64,000 nucleotides of DNA from Maribacter arcticus (GTDB lineage Bacteria; Bacteroidota; Bacteroidia; Flavobacteriales; Flavobacteriaceae), in the NCBI RefSeq assembly GCF_900167935.1, contig NZ_FUYL01000002.1, forward strand, positions 62,001 through 126,000. The letters are read 5' to 3'. Positions 56,598 to 64,000 of this stretch are shown here, one piece after another. Position numbers and translations under genes: made by a program. Below the pieces are notes generated by a model. It saw nothing but the letters and a program-made list of their open reading frames with translations, searched no databases and was not told the origin of the DNA. Positions within the stretch are counted from its first letter, which is position 1, and each line of letters opens with the position of its first letter.

Positions 56598-59405
56598 ATG
56601 AAAAATTTAATCACATGTTTATTCTTAATTTGTGTATCATATCTAAGTGCTCAGGATACGGGCAGCATTGCAGGAAAATTAATAGATAAGGAATATAATG
56701 ATGAACCTTTAGCTTTCGCCAACATCCTTATAAAAGGAACAACTAAAGGAACAACTTCTGATTTTGATGGATTATATGAAATTTCAAATTTAACCCCAGG
56801 TAGCTATATACTACAAGTTAGCTATTTAGGATATGAAACTGTTGAAATACCGGCAGTAGAAGTAATTGCCGGAAAAGTAACCACCATAAATGTACCATTA
56901 AGCGCATCGGCAGGAGTTTCTTTAGATGAAGTAACTGTTACAACGGTTGCTCGTAAAGATTCTGAAACTGCTTTGTTGCTGGATCAGAAAAAAGCTATAG
57001 AAATCAAAGAAAGTATCGGCGCCCAACAATTAGCAAAAATAGGGGTGACGGATGTAGCGACAGCAACAACAAAAATCTCAGGAGTATCTAGCAGTGAAGC
57101 TTCAGGTGATGTTTTTGTTAGAGGTTTAGGTGACCGTTACCTAAGTACCACATTAAATGGTTTACCTGTACCTTCTGATGACGTTGAAAAGAAGAACATA
57201 GATTTAGGTCTTTTTCCAACAAGGGTAATTCAAAATGTAAGTGTAAGCAAGACCTATTCTGTACTTTCTTCAGCAGATCAAGCATCTGGTAACATCAACA
57301 TAACTTCTAGAGAGTTGCAAGGCTCAGAAGAATTAAGCGTTTCTATTCGTTCAGGTGTCAATACTAATGTTGCTAAAAGTGGAGTTTTTGACAATTTCAA
57401 AGTGTCTCCCAATCAACGAAATGTAGATTTTGGATTTTTTGACCAGAATGCCTCTACAAGAGATTTAATTACCATTCAAGGTTGGAACCCTAAAGTTCAA
57501 AGCACCCCTATTGATTATACTTATTCAATATCTGCCGGTAAGCGAATTAAAGAAAAACTTTCAGCGTTCATTACTGCATCTCAATCTGAATCATATGAAT
57601 ACGGACAAGGTCTTTTTAGACAATTTCGGTCGAACTTCGTTGATGACACTATTACAGATGCTACAGTATATAGCAAGAAAGTGACTACTAGTGGCCTTTT
57701 AGACCTTTCTTACTTTATCAATGACAAAAACAAAATAAAGTCTAGTACCTTTTTTGTAAACAAATTGACTGATCAAGTTTATGAAGGAGGTAGAAATGGC
57801 GAAGGAACCATTTTTGAAGAAACTGACCCTGCAGAAGGACTTTCGCAGTTTGTTCGTGACCAAAATATTAAACAAACAAGATTATTAGTATCTCAGCTTT
57901 TGGGAACTCATAAACTCAGTGAAAAGAATTCTTTAGAATGGGCTAGTGGCTACAATTTGGTAAACGCTAATGAACCTAACCGGATTAGAAATGAAGTGAA
58001 CTTTGACTCAGAAGGTAACTTAGTACAATTAGGACGTACTGGAGGATTTCAACAAAGAAAATCTAAACAACTAATTACCGACAATGAATTCAATGGATAT
58101 TTAAAAGATGTTATTGAGGTTTTAATTGATGAGGAGAATGAAAAAACATTTAAAATAGAGCTTGGAGTAAATTATAGAAACAAAAAAAGAGATTTTGAAT
58201 CGCTATTTGTTGGTGTAGAAGAAACGAGAACCAATACTATTAACCCTACTGACATTGATAATTTAGGCTCTATTTTTCAAGCATCTAATTTCGTAAGTGG
58301 AGACTTAGAATTAAATGAACTTCAAACAGATTTATATAACGGTAAATTGACTTCAAAAGCAGCATTTGCAGATTTCAATGTCGGCTTGAAAAAATGGAAT
58401 TTTAATGCCGGTCTTCGTTTTCAAAAAGATGACCTAAATGTAACATATGATGTAGGTAACATACCAGGCAGAATTGGCGAAGCCAATAAAAACTACAATA
58501 ACCTATACCCAAGTTTAAATGTTAAGTATAGTTTGAGCGAAAATCAAGCCTTACGTTTAGCTGTAAGCAATACTATTACATTACCAGAATTTAAAGAAGT
58601 TTCTCCTTTTGAATATGTATCACAAACAGGACAAGTCACTAGAGGTAACCCAGATTTAGATGCATCTAAAGATATTAATTACGACCTAAAATGGGAGTAC
58701 TTTCCTTCCAACGGTCAGCTTATATCCCTAGCAGGTTTTTATAAAGAAATTAAAGATCCAATAAATAAAGTACAGGATCGTGGTTCTGCTGGTGTATTCT
58801 CATATTTCAATTCTGGAAACAAGGGTGAGGTGTACGGCTTTGAATTAGAGACTAAAGTAGATTTAGTGAAAGCTAACGACGAAGGTGATACACCAAAAGG
58901 CATTAACCTTGATCTTAATTTAAATGCTACTAGAATGTGGCACTCACAAGACCTAAAAGAGGTTCGTGATGCCGATGGAAACTTCATGAGAACATTTCGT
59001 TACAAAGGCTTAACACAGACGGGCTTACAGGGCGCTTCTGACTGGATTGTTAACACAAGCTTAAACTTTTCAACACCTTCAGACAATCCCTTTTCCGCAT
59101 CTTTGACTGCGAATTATGCTTCTGACAAGATATATGCTCTTGGGGCCCCAGAGGTACAAAGTCAAAGCGAAACCTTCTATAACGATGCAATTATTGAAAA
59201 AGGATTTGTGGTTTTCGATGCCACCTTAACTAAAGAGTTAGACGAACATTGGACCTTGCGTTTTCTAGGTAGAAACTTATTGAATCCAGATATAAAGAGA
59301 ACACAATTAGTGAAGCCTAGTACAACCAATGTAGAAACAGAAGAAATAGTACGCTCGTATACTAGCGGTACTACTTTAAGTTTAGGATTGAATTACAGCT
59401 TTTAA
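56598..59405 (+). CDS. TonB-dependent outer-membrane receptor
   Basis: 935 residues: signal peptide (cleavage before QDTG), a carboxypeptidase-regulatory-like domain (about 22-105, GSIAGKLIDKEYNDEPLAFA and FDGLYEISNLTPGSY), a plug (about 130-230, DVATATTKISGVSSSEASG and DVFVRGLGDRYLSTTLNGLP), and a 22-strand type barrel ending SLGLNYSF. Imports a large or scarce substrate using TonB energy. The beta-helix lipoprotein gene follows 19 bases downstream and the PhoB-type regulator is divergent, so regulation by that pair is plausible. Substrate unknown; phosphorus-related cargo is only inference. Confidence 0.95.
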   Translation: MKNLITCLFLICVSYLSAQDTGSIAGKLIDKEYNDEPLAFANILIKGTTKGTTSDFDGLYEISNLTPGSYILQVSYLGYETVEIPAVEVIAGKVTTINVPLSASAGVSLDEVTVTTVARKDSETALLLDQKKAIEIKESIGAQQLAKIGVTDVATATTKISGVSSSEASGDVFVRGLGDRYLSTTLNGLPVPSDDVEKKNIDLGLFPTRVIQNVSVSKTYSVLSSADQASGNINITSRELQGSEELSVSIRSGVNTNVAKSGVFDNFKVSPNQRNVDFGFFDQNASTRDLITIQGWNPKVQSTPIDYTYSISAGKRIKEKLSAFITASQSESYEYGQGLFRQFRSNFVDDTITDATVYSKKVTTSGLLDLSYFINDKNKIKSSTFFVNKLTDQVYEGGRNGEGTIFEETDPAEGLSQFVRDQNIKQTRLLVSQLLGTHKLSEKNSLEWASGYNLVNANEPNRIRNEVNFDSEGNLVQLGRTGGFQQRKSKQLITDNEFNGYLKDVIEVLIDEENEKTFKIELGVNYRNKKRDFESLFVGVEETRTNTINPTDIDNLGSIFQASNFVSGDLELNELQTDLYNGKLTSKAAFADFNVGLKKWNFNAGLRFQKDDLNVTYDVGNIPGRIGEANKNYNNLYPSLNVKYSLSENQALRLAVSNTITLPEFKEVSPFEYVSQTGQVTRGNPDLDASKDINYDLKWEYFPSNGQLISLAGFYKEIKDPINKVQDRGSAGVFSYFNSGNKGEVYGFELETKVDLVKANDEGDTPKGINLDLNLNATRMWHSQDLKEVRDADGNFMRTFRYKGLTQTGLQGASDWIVNTSLNFSTPSDNPFSASLTANYASDKIYALGAPEVQSQSETFYNDAIIEKGFVVFDATLTKELDEHWTLRFLGRNLLNPDIKRTQLVKPSTTNVETEEIVRSYTSGTTLSLGLNYSF

Positions 59406-59424
59406 AAACCTTAATAAAACTAAA

Positions 59425-61449
59425 ATGAAAAAAATAATAAAAATTTCGATGATTTTTGCTGCAGTTTGCGCTCTAATGTTGGCAAGTTGTAGTGGTGATG
59501 ATAATGATGGTGGTGACCCCATACCTGATGCAACTTGCACTGATGGCAAACAAAACGGAGATGAAACCGGTGTTGATTGTGGTGGTACTTCATGTAATAC
59601 GTGTCCGCCATTAGAAAGTACTGACCTTAACGGTAGTTTAGCAGAGGATCGCACTTTAGATAGTTCTAAAGAATATTCCTTAACAGGAACTTTTAGTGTA
59701 GAATCTGGTGCAACTTTAACGATACCCGCTGGTACTAAAATTATCTCGCAGTCAGGAACCGACAAATATATTGTTGTACAAAAAGGAGGTATGATTGATG
59801 TTCAAGGAACTGCTTCTGCTCCAGTAACGATGACTTCTTCTAATGAATCTCCAGGTGATTGGGGAGGTTTAGTTATCGCGGGTAACGCAACTACAACAGA
59901 AGGTGTTGATGCTACAGCTGAAGTGGGTGGTATTAAATATGGTGGATCTGTTGATACCGATAACTCAGGATCTATTGAATATTTAATAATCAATTATGCA
60001 GGTGCTCAAATCAATGCTGAATCACAATATAATGGTCTTACATTATATGCAGTTGGTTCGGGAACAACCATTGAAAATGTGGCCATGTTAAATGGTACTG
60101 ACGATGGTGTTGAGTTTTTTGGCGGAACCGTGAGCGTAACCAACATGTATTTAGAAAACAACGAAGATGATGCTGTAGATTGGACTGAAGGTTGGAACGG
60201 TACTATTACAAATACATATGTACTACATAGTATAGAAGGATTCTCTACTGCTGCTGAAGGCGATGGCATTAACAATAATCCTAAATTCATAAACTTTACT
60301 GCAGTTTCGTCTGTAGGAGGTACTGCAATGCAATTCAAAAAAGAATCTGGAGCAACAATTACAGGTTTTTCTTTAGCGGGATATGAAACCACCATCGATA
60401 TGAAAGATGCTGGTCCACTATCAAATATAAAGATTGATGGTGTAGATGCTAACCCGGCAAACACTTACATTGCCGCCCCATCTGTAGATGTATCTATTTT
60501 TGCTTGGGTAAATTCTAGTACCGAAGTTACTACTAGCATTCTTTCTGGAAGCATTACTTCAAACTTAACATTAGATGCTGCGATTACGTATTACCTAAGC
60601 AGCACTTTCAGTGTAAATTCTGGTGCAAAATTAACTATCCCTGCAGGTACAAAAATTATTGCAGATGTTGAAACTGGTGATGCTACTCAAACTTATATAG
60701 TAGTTCAGAAAGGAGCGCAGATAGATATACAAGGTACAGAAGCAGCACCAGTGGTATTTACATCAACTGGCGAAAGCCCTGGAGATTGGGGAGGTCTAGT
60801 AATTGCAGGTAATGCTGTGACTACTGAAGGTGTTAATGCAACTGCCGAAGTTGGTGGAATTCTTTACGGCGGCAATGATGACACAGATTCTTCTGGATCT
60901 ATCAACTACCTAGTAATCAATTATGCAGGTGCTCAAATCAATGCCGAGTCGCAATATAACGGTCTTACCTTATACTCAGTTGGTTCTGGAACTACCATCG
61001 AAAATGTTGCAATTCTTAACGGTAAGGACGATGGTGTTGAATTTTTTGGCGGAACCGTAAGTGTTACCAATTACTATGCTGAAAATAACGAAGATGATGC
61101 TGTAGATTGGACTGAAGGTTGGAGTGGAACTCTTACCAATGCCTATTTATTACATTCTATTATAGGTTTTTCAACTGCCTTGGAAGGTGATGGTTTAAAC
61201 AACAATCCGAAATTTGTTAACCTAACAGCAATCTCAACAGTTAACGGTACAGCTCTTCAGTTTAAAAAAGAATCTGGCGCAACGATAACAAATCTTTATG
61301 TAGAAGGTTATGCCACATTAGTAGACATGAAAGATAACGGCCCTTTGGCGAATGTTCAAATAGACGGTGCTGCTGCTACTATAGCCGGTCCATACAATTC
61401 TGGTACACAAGTAGATGTTGCTTCTTTTACTTGGGCAACAGAAAACTAA
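59425..61449 (+). CDS. Surface lipoprotein with duplicated beta-helix repeat
   Basis: 674 residues. Lipobox LASC (Cys22) followed by SGDDNDGGD, an acidic run like the flavobacterial lipoprotein-export signal, so probably displayed on the cell surface. A Cys-rich module CTDGKQNGDETGVDCGG (about 37-53) comes next. The rest is two copies (about residues 80-350 and 385-660, about 309 apart) of a right-handed beta-helix-like unit with TIPAGTKII, GDWGGLVIAGNA, DDGVEFFGGTVSVTN and NNEDDAVDWTEGW. Partner of the TonB receptor just upstream, probably capturing its substrate. No catalytic motif recognised. Confidence 0.88.
   Translation: MKKIIKISMIFAAVCALMLASCSGDDNDGGDPIPDATCTDGKQNGDETGVDCGGTSCNTCPPLESTDLNGSLAEDRTLDSSKEYSLTGTFSVESGATLTIPAGTKIISQSGTDKYIVVQKGGMIDVQGTASAPVTMTSSNESPGDWGGLVIAGNATTTEGVDATAEVGGIKYGGSVDTDNSGSIEYLIINYAGAQINAESQYNGLTLYAVGSGTTIENVAMLNGTDDGVEFFGGTVSVTNMYLENNEDDAVDWTEGWNGTITNTYVLHSIEGFSTAAEGDGINNNPKFINFTAVSSVGGTAMQFKKESGATITGFSLAGYETTIDMKDAGPLSNIKIDGVDANPANTYIAAPSVDVSIFAWVNSSTEVTTSILSGSITSNLTLDAAITYYLSSTFSVNSGAKLTIPAGTKIIADVETGDATQTYIVVQKGAQIDIQGTEAAPVVFTSTGESPGDWGGLVIAGNAVTTEGVNATAEVGGILYGGNDDTDSSGSINYLVINYAGAQINAESQYNGLTLYSVGSGTTIENVAILNGKDDGVEFFGGTVSVTNYYAENNEDDAVDWTEGWSGTLTNAYLLHSIIGFSTALEGDGLNNNPKFVNLTAISTVNGTALQFKKESGATITNLYVEGYATLVDMKDNGPLANVQIDGAAATIAGPYNSGTQVDVASFTWATEN
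59674..61418 (+). repeat. Tandem internal duplication in the beta-helix lipoprotein gene
   Basis: Two units of about 0.9 kb, offset 915-927 bases; for example AATTATGCAGGTGCTCAAAT recurs from 59992 and 60919. The offset grows by 12 bases over one short insertion in the second copy. High identity at DNA level indicates a fairly recent duplication or gene conversion. Confidence 0.9.
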
Positions 61450-61471
61450 AAATATAGAGTGTAAGTTTAAG

Positions 61472-61499
61472 AAAAAGCCCGCAAATTGCGGGCTTTTTT
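61472..61499 (+). terminator. Intrinsic terminator after the receptor/lipoprotein operon
   Basis: AAAAAGCCCGC and GCGGGCTTTTTT form a GC-rich stem around AAATT, followed by a T run, 23 bases after the lipoprotein stop. Confidence 0.92.
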
Positions 61500-61538
61500 G
61501 CATTTCATCGAAAAATTTAAAAGAATAGGGCTATCACC

Positions 61539-61570
61539 TTGACATTCAGGAATCAATATTCATATATTTG
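61539..61570 (+). promoter_or_regulatory. Promoter of the first sorting-domain mini-gene
   Basis: TTG at 61539-61541 and TATATTTG at 61563-61570, spaced 21 bases, match the Bacteroidota -33/-7 pattern. The -7 ends 28 bases before the ATG at 61599. Confidence 0.6.
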
Positions 61571-61598
61571 TGGTATACAATTTGTATTGTAGTAGCGT

Positions 61599-61907
61599 AT
61601 GAAGCACCTTTACCTAATCATCTTTTTTCTTTTTATCTCCTTCAGCTATGGGCAAAGCACCCAAAGCAATGGAGATATTGATGGTTTCAGTATGTACCCA
61701 AACCCGGTTACTACTGGTAAAGTTTATATATCTACGAATCTCAATGCGCCTAAAGAAATATTCATCTACGATGTTTTCGGCACCCTTTTAATTAAAACAA
61801 CAATATTAGGTAAGGAATTAAACCTTTCAGATTTAGATGCTGGTGTGTATGTTTTACGTGTCTTTGAAAAAGACAAAATGTCTACTCGAAAACTAATCGT
61901 TAAGTAG
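61599..61907 (+). CDS. Mini-protein: signal peptide plus type IX secretion sorting domain
   Basis: 102 residues: signal peptide (to about SYGQ19), a short linker QSTQSNGDIDG, then a type A C-terminal sorting domain from MYPNPVTTG to the end, with YDVFGTLLIK, LDAGVYVLRVFE and the terminal STRKLIVK. In normal cargo this domain sits at the end of a large protein, is recognised by the type IX secretion machine and removed. Here no cargo precedes it. It has its own promoter; a paralogue follows. Role unknown: a decoy, a surface filament/adaptor piece or a remnant. Confidence 0.88.
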   Translation: MKHLYLIIFFLFISFSYGQSTQSNGDIDGFSMYPNPVTTGKVYISTNLNAPKEIFIYDVFGTLLIKTTILGKELNLSDLDAGVYVLRVFEKDKMSTRKLIVK

Positions 61908-62087
61908 TATATTCCTTTATTCAACTTACCCCTGAACTACTTAATAGCAATCGGTTAAATACACATATTTCCGATGAATGGCTTCACGTATCGTATTGAC
62001 CTACAAAATCTTAGCTTTCACAACATTTTCAGACTCCCAGTATAGCTTATAAGTACCTTTATCTCGTTGATCCCAAATCAATTAGAA

Positions 62088-62411
62088 ATGAAAAAAATCT
62101 ACTTTTTGCTATTTATGGTTCTATCTTTTGGTATTTATGCCCAAGACACAATAGATATCAATAACCTACGTAAAGATGAAATTGCCGGATTTAAATTGTA
62201 TCCGAACCCTGCACTTGCAGATGTCGTCTATGTCACTACTGAAAAGAACAACTTAAAAGAAGTTAGAATCTATGATGTATTTGGCGAATTGGTATTAACC
62301 GATAAATTAACGGGCAAAGCAATGAACATCTCACGACTGTCACCTGGCGTTTATGTTGTTCAAGTAACTGAGAACGATAAATCGATTACTCGAAAATTGG
62401 TTGTAAAATAA
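62088..62411 (+). CDS. Second mini-protein: signal peptide plus type IX sorting domain
   Basis: 107 residues from the ATG at 62088; a frame from TTG 62067 would add seven residues before the signal peptide and is rejected. Signal peptide MKKIYFLLFMVLSFGIYAQ, linker DTIDINNLRKDEIAGF, then LYPNPALAD, IYDVFGELVL, LSPGVYVVQVTEN and terminal TRKLVVK. Same layout as the preceding gene, about half identical in the sorting domain. The 180-base gap between holds nothing recognised beyond a TACCTTTA (62054-62061) near-consensus -7. Confidence 0.88.
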   Translation: MKKIYFLLFMVLSFGIYAQDTIDINNLRKDEIAGFKLYPNPALADVVYVTTEKNNLKEVRIYDVFGELVLTDKLTGKAMNISRLSPGVYVVQVTENDKSITRKLVVK

Positions 62412-62459
62412 TACGCATACTTAATTTGGTTACCAAACCTTTAAAATAATTTGGTTCAG

Positions 62460-62467
62460 TACCTTTG
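62460..62467 (+). promoter_or_regulatory. Candidate -7 element for the LuxE-family gene
   Basis: TACCTTTG matches TAnnTTTG 18 bases before the ATG at 62486. Because it overlaps the alternative TTG start (62465), it favours the downstream ATG. No clear -33 element. Confidence 0.4.
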
Positions 62468-62485
62468 CTTCAACCGGAAAAATTC

Positions 62486-63463
62486 ATGGAGCAAAATGCT
62501 ATTTTCGATATACGTACAGAAAATGAATTTCTTATTCAAGCACTGCGTATTTTTAAGTTTCAGTATGCAAATAACAGCGTTTACCGTACTTTTTGCGACC
62601 ACTTACATGTTGACCCAAATACAGTCAAATCTTTAGAGCAAATACCATTTCTACCTATAGAATTTTTTAAATCGAAAAGTGTAGTAAGCTCCCCCAAGCT
62701 TGAAGAAATTATTTTTACAAGCAGCGGAACAACTGGCAGTGAAACCAGCAAACATTTCGTTACAGACTTAGGCCTTTACAAAGAAAGTTACTTACAAGCT
62801 TTCAAACAGTTTTACGGGAGTATTGAAGACTATTGTATACTAGCTCTTTTACCTTCCTATTTAGAACGAACAGGCTCTTCCCTTATTTATATGGTTGAAG
62901 ATTTAATAGTAAAATCTAATCACCCTAAAAGCGGATTTTTCTTAAACGAATATGAACAGCTACACCAACTTCTACTTGAGCTTCAAAAAACAGATACTCA
63001 AATTTTAATTATCGGCGTTTCCTTTGCCTTATTAGAATTTACAGAGCAATATCAGCTATCTCTAAAGAACACCATAGTTATGGAGACTGGTGGGATGAAA
63101 GGTCGCCGTAAAGAGATTGTACGACAAGAATTACATCAATTACTAAGTGCTGGTTTCGGAGTAAACGAAATACACTCGGAATACGGAATGACGGAATTAC
63201 TATCTCAGGGATATTCTAAAGGAAACGGAATATTCGATTGCCCTACTTGGATGCAGATTTTGGTTCGCGACACCGAAGACCCACTAACCTATCAAAAAAC
63301 CGGAAAAACAGGCGGAGTTAATGTTATTGATTTAGCAAATATTAATTCTTGCTCTTTTATCGCTACTCAAGATTTAGGTAAGATTAATGAAGATGGTACT
63401 TTTGAAATTATTGGAAGATTTGACAATTCTGATATTAGAGGCTGTAACTTAATGGTGCTTTAG
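62486..63463 (+). CDS. LuxE-family acyl-protein synthetase/acyl-activating enzyme
   Basis: 325 residues from ATG 62486 (MEQNAIFDIR); the alternative TTG 62465 lies in the probable promoter. AMP-binding motif FTSSGTTGSETSKH and HSEYGMTELLSQGYS, followed by VIDLANINSCSFIATQDLG and a C-terminal GRFDNSDIRGCNLMV, are the LuxE/ANL pattern. LuxE proteins activate a fatty acid with ATP and hold it as an acyl-enzyme for reduction. No luxC/luxD nearby, so the acyl acceptor is unknown; many Flavobacteriia have this stand-alone gene. Its stop overlaps the end of the convergent lipoprotein gene by 4 bases. Confidence 0.88.
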   Translation: MEQNAIFDIRTENEFLIQALRIFKFQYANNSVYRTFCDHLHVDPNTVKSLEQIPFLPIEFFKSKSVVSSPKLEEIIFTSSGTTGSETSKHFVTDLGLYKESYLQAFKQFYGSIEDYCILALLPSYLERTGSSLIYMVEDLIVKSNHPKSGFFLNEYEQLHQLLLELQKTDTQILIIGVSFALLEFTEQYQLSLKNTIVMETGGMKGRRKEIVRQELHQLLSAGFGVNEIHSEYGMTELLSQGYSKGNGIFDCPTWMQILVRDTEDPLTYQKTGKTGGVNVIDLANINSCSFIATQDLGKINEDGTFEIIGRFDNSDIRGCNLMVL

Positions 63464-63900
63464 TTTTTACTCAGCACATAATCTAAACCAGGTCCGTCAC
63501 AGGCTTGCCATGTACTAGAGATTTTAGTGGCCGATTTGTAAACCAACAATTCATTCAACCCATCTCCGCAATTACCAACCAATTCCTCACCAGATTCAAA
63601 AGTTAAGAGCAAATAATGTTCTGTATCATTTTCAAATTCCACTACCTCAAATGTGCCATTAGCAACTGTAACAACCTCATCTCTTGTTCTAGATTTCTCA
63701 AATGTACCAGCTGGATTCAACACATAATATTCTTGCCAAGCCATGTCATCACCAGTAGTTTTAGAACCTTTATAATTTCCGGTCATTTGAATTAATTCCC
63801 ATTTTTGTTCAGAAAAAACAAATTGAGTAGATTCTAAACCGAAGTCATCTTCATTAGAACATGAGAACAACACTAGTGCAAAAGCGGCAAGTTTTCTCAT
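63460..63900 (-). CDS. Lipocalin-like lipoprotein
   Basis: 146 residues: short signal with lipobox LFSC (Cys14) followed by SNEDD, an acidic run like the flavobacterial surface-export signal. The mature part has WELIQMTGNYKGSKT, YVLNPAGTFEKSRTRDE, NGTFEV and YLLLTFESGEELVGNCGDG, strands and turns typical of small Bacteroidota lipocalin-like proteins. Function unknown. Beyond it, 63901-64000 is AT-rich with no gene recognised. Confidence 0.78.
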   Translation of the reverse strand: MRKLAAFALVLFSCSNEDDFGLESTQFVFSEQKWELIQMTGNYKGSKTTGDDMAWQEYYVLNPAGTFEKSRTRDEVVTVANGTFEVVEFENDTEHYLLLTFESGEELVGNCGDGLNELLVYKSATKISSTWQACDGPGLDYVLSKN

Positions 63901-64000
63901 AAAATACTAATTAAAATCTATTAAGAAGATACCATAAGACCAAAGCGTTGCGTTTAATCGGCAACGAAATTTAAAGTCCTAATATCTTGGCATCCACAAA

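Noticed and set aside
59382-59765. 127-residue minus-strand frame over the lipoprotein start
   Set aside because: Antisense shadow produced by repetitive Asp/Gly/Thr codons of the real gene.
60006-60464. 152-residue minus-strand frame
   Set aside because: Antisense to the beta-helix repeat; same shadow effect.
62451-62636. 61-residue plus-strand frame
   Set aside because: Out-of-frame overlap with the LuxE-family gene and no supporting start context.
1-64000. tRNA, rRNA, riboswitch and insertion-sequence genes
   Set aside because: I looked through the intergenic gaps for cloverleaf, riboswitch-like or transposase sequence and saw none that I can support; small RNAs without obvious structure could be missed.

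Overview
The window is low-GC, gene-dense DNA from a member of the Bacteroidota, most likely a marine Flavobacteriaceae (Zobellia/Maribacter-like). Supporting signs are type IX secretion C-terminal sorting domains, a TonB-dependent receptor with an N-terminal carboxypeptidase-regulatory-like domain, many lipoproteins with acidic residues after the lipobox Cys, -7 elements of the TAnnTTTG type, starts with little Shine-Dalgarno sequence, and arrays of MacB/FtsX permeases. I saw no rRNA, tRNA, CRISPR array, insertion sequence or phage gene. No gap between genes exceeds about 250 bases. The content looks chromosomal.

Layout. 1-4013: a sodium/solute symporter cut by the window edge, a vanadium-haloperoxidase lipoprotein and a beta-propeller lipoprotein. 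4023-12387: four genes in alternating orientation. They are a giant outer-membrane protein joining a purple-acid-phosphatase-like domain, a kinase-like middle and an Omp85-type barrel; an HD phosphohydrolase fused to a Pycsar-type membrane effector domain; a 790-residue GAF protein; and a second metallophosphoesterase. 12605-13293: an aquaporin Z broken by one missing base. 13397-17381: a four-gene operon (GntP/DsdX-type permease, RidA, D-threonine aldolase/D-serine dehydratase-like PLP enzyme, M19 dipeptidase) that reads as D-amino-acid uptake and catabolism. 17487-26273: a small secreted protein, an ABC permease fused to an M1 aminopeptidase with its ATPase, a penicillin-acylase-type hydrolase and a TPM-domain membrane protein. 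26403-28139: an MsbA-like exporter.

28167-31523 holds a small membrane protein and an iron-sulfur/electron-transfer operon (Mrp ATPase, NifU-like scaffold, thioredoxin-reductase-like ferredoxin-NADP reductase, 2Fe-2S ferredoxin), with two short interspersed repeats between its genes. An amidase lipoprotein follows. 33518-50032 is one long minus-strand cluster: TolC, a MacA-like adaptor, an ATPase, five paralogous MacB/FtsX permeases of about 800 residues, and a second ATPase. It is divergent from an NtrC-type activator and its histidine kinase (50234-52944). A -24/-12-like sequence lies just upstream of tolC, suggesting sigma-54 control by the neighbouring pair.

52947-56414: an alkyltransferase-like protein with its catalytic Cys replaced by Ala, a LysE-type exporter, TrmB, and a PhoR/PhoB-type two-component pair. 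Divergent from the pair come a TonB-dependent receptor and a duplicated beta-helix lipoprotein, probably a surface uptake pair, then two mini-proteins that are little more than a signal peptide plus a type IX sorting domain. The window closes with a LuxE-family acyl-activating enzyme and a lipocalin-like lipoprotein.

The observations most worth following are the phosphatase/kinase-like/barrel fusion, the HD-Pycsar-effector fusion without a cyclase, the five-permease array with a sigma-54 switch, and the two cargo-less sorting-domain proteins.
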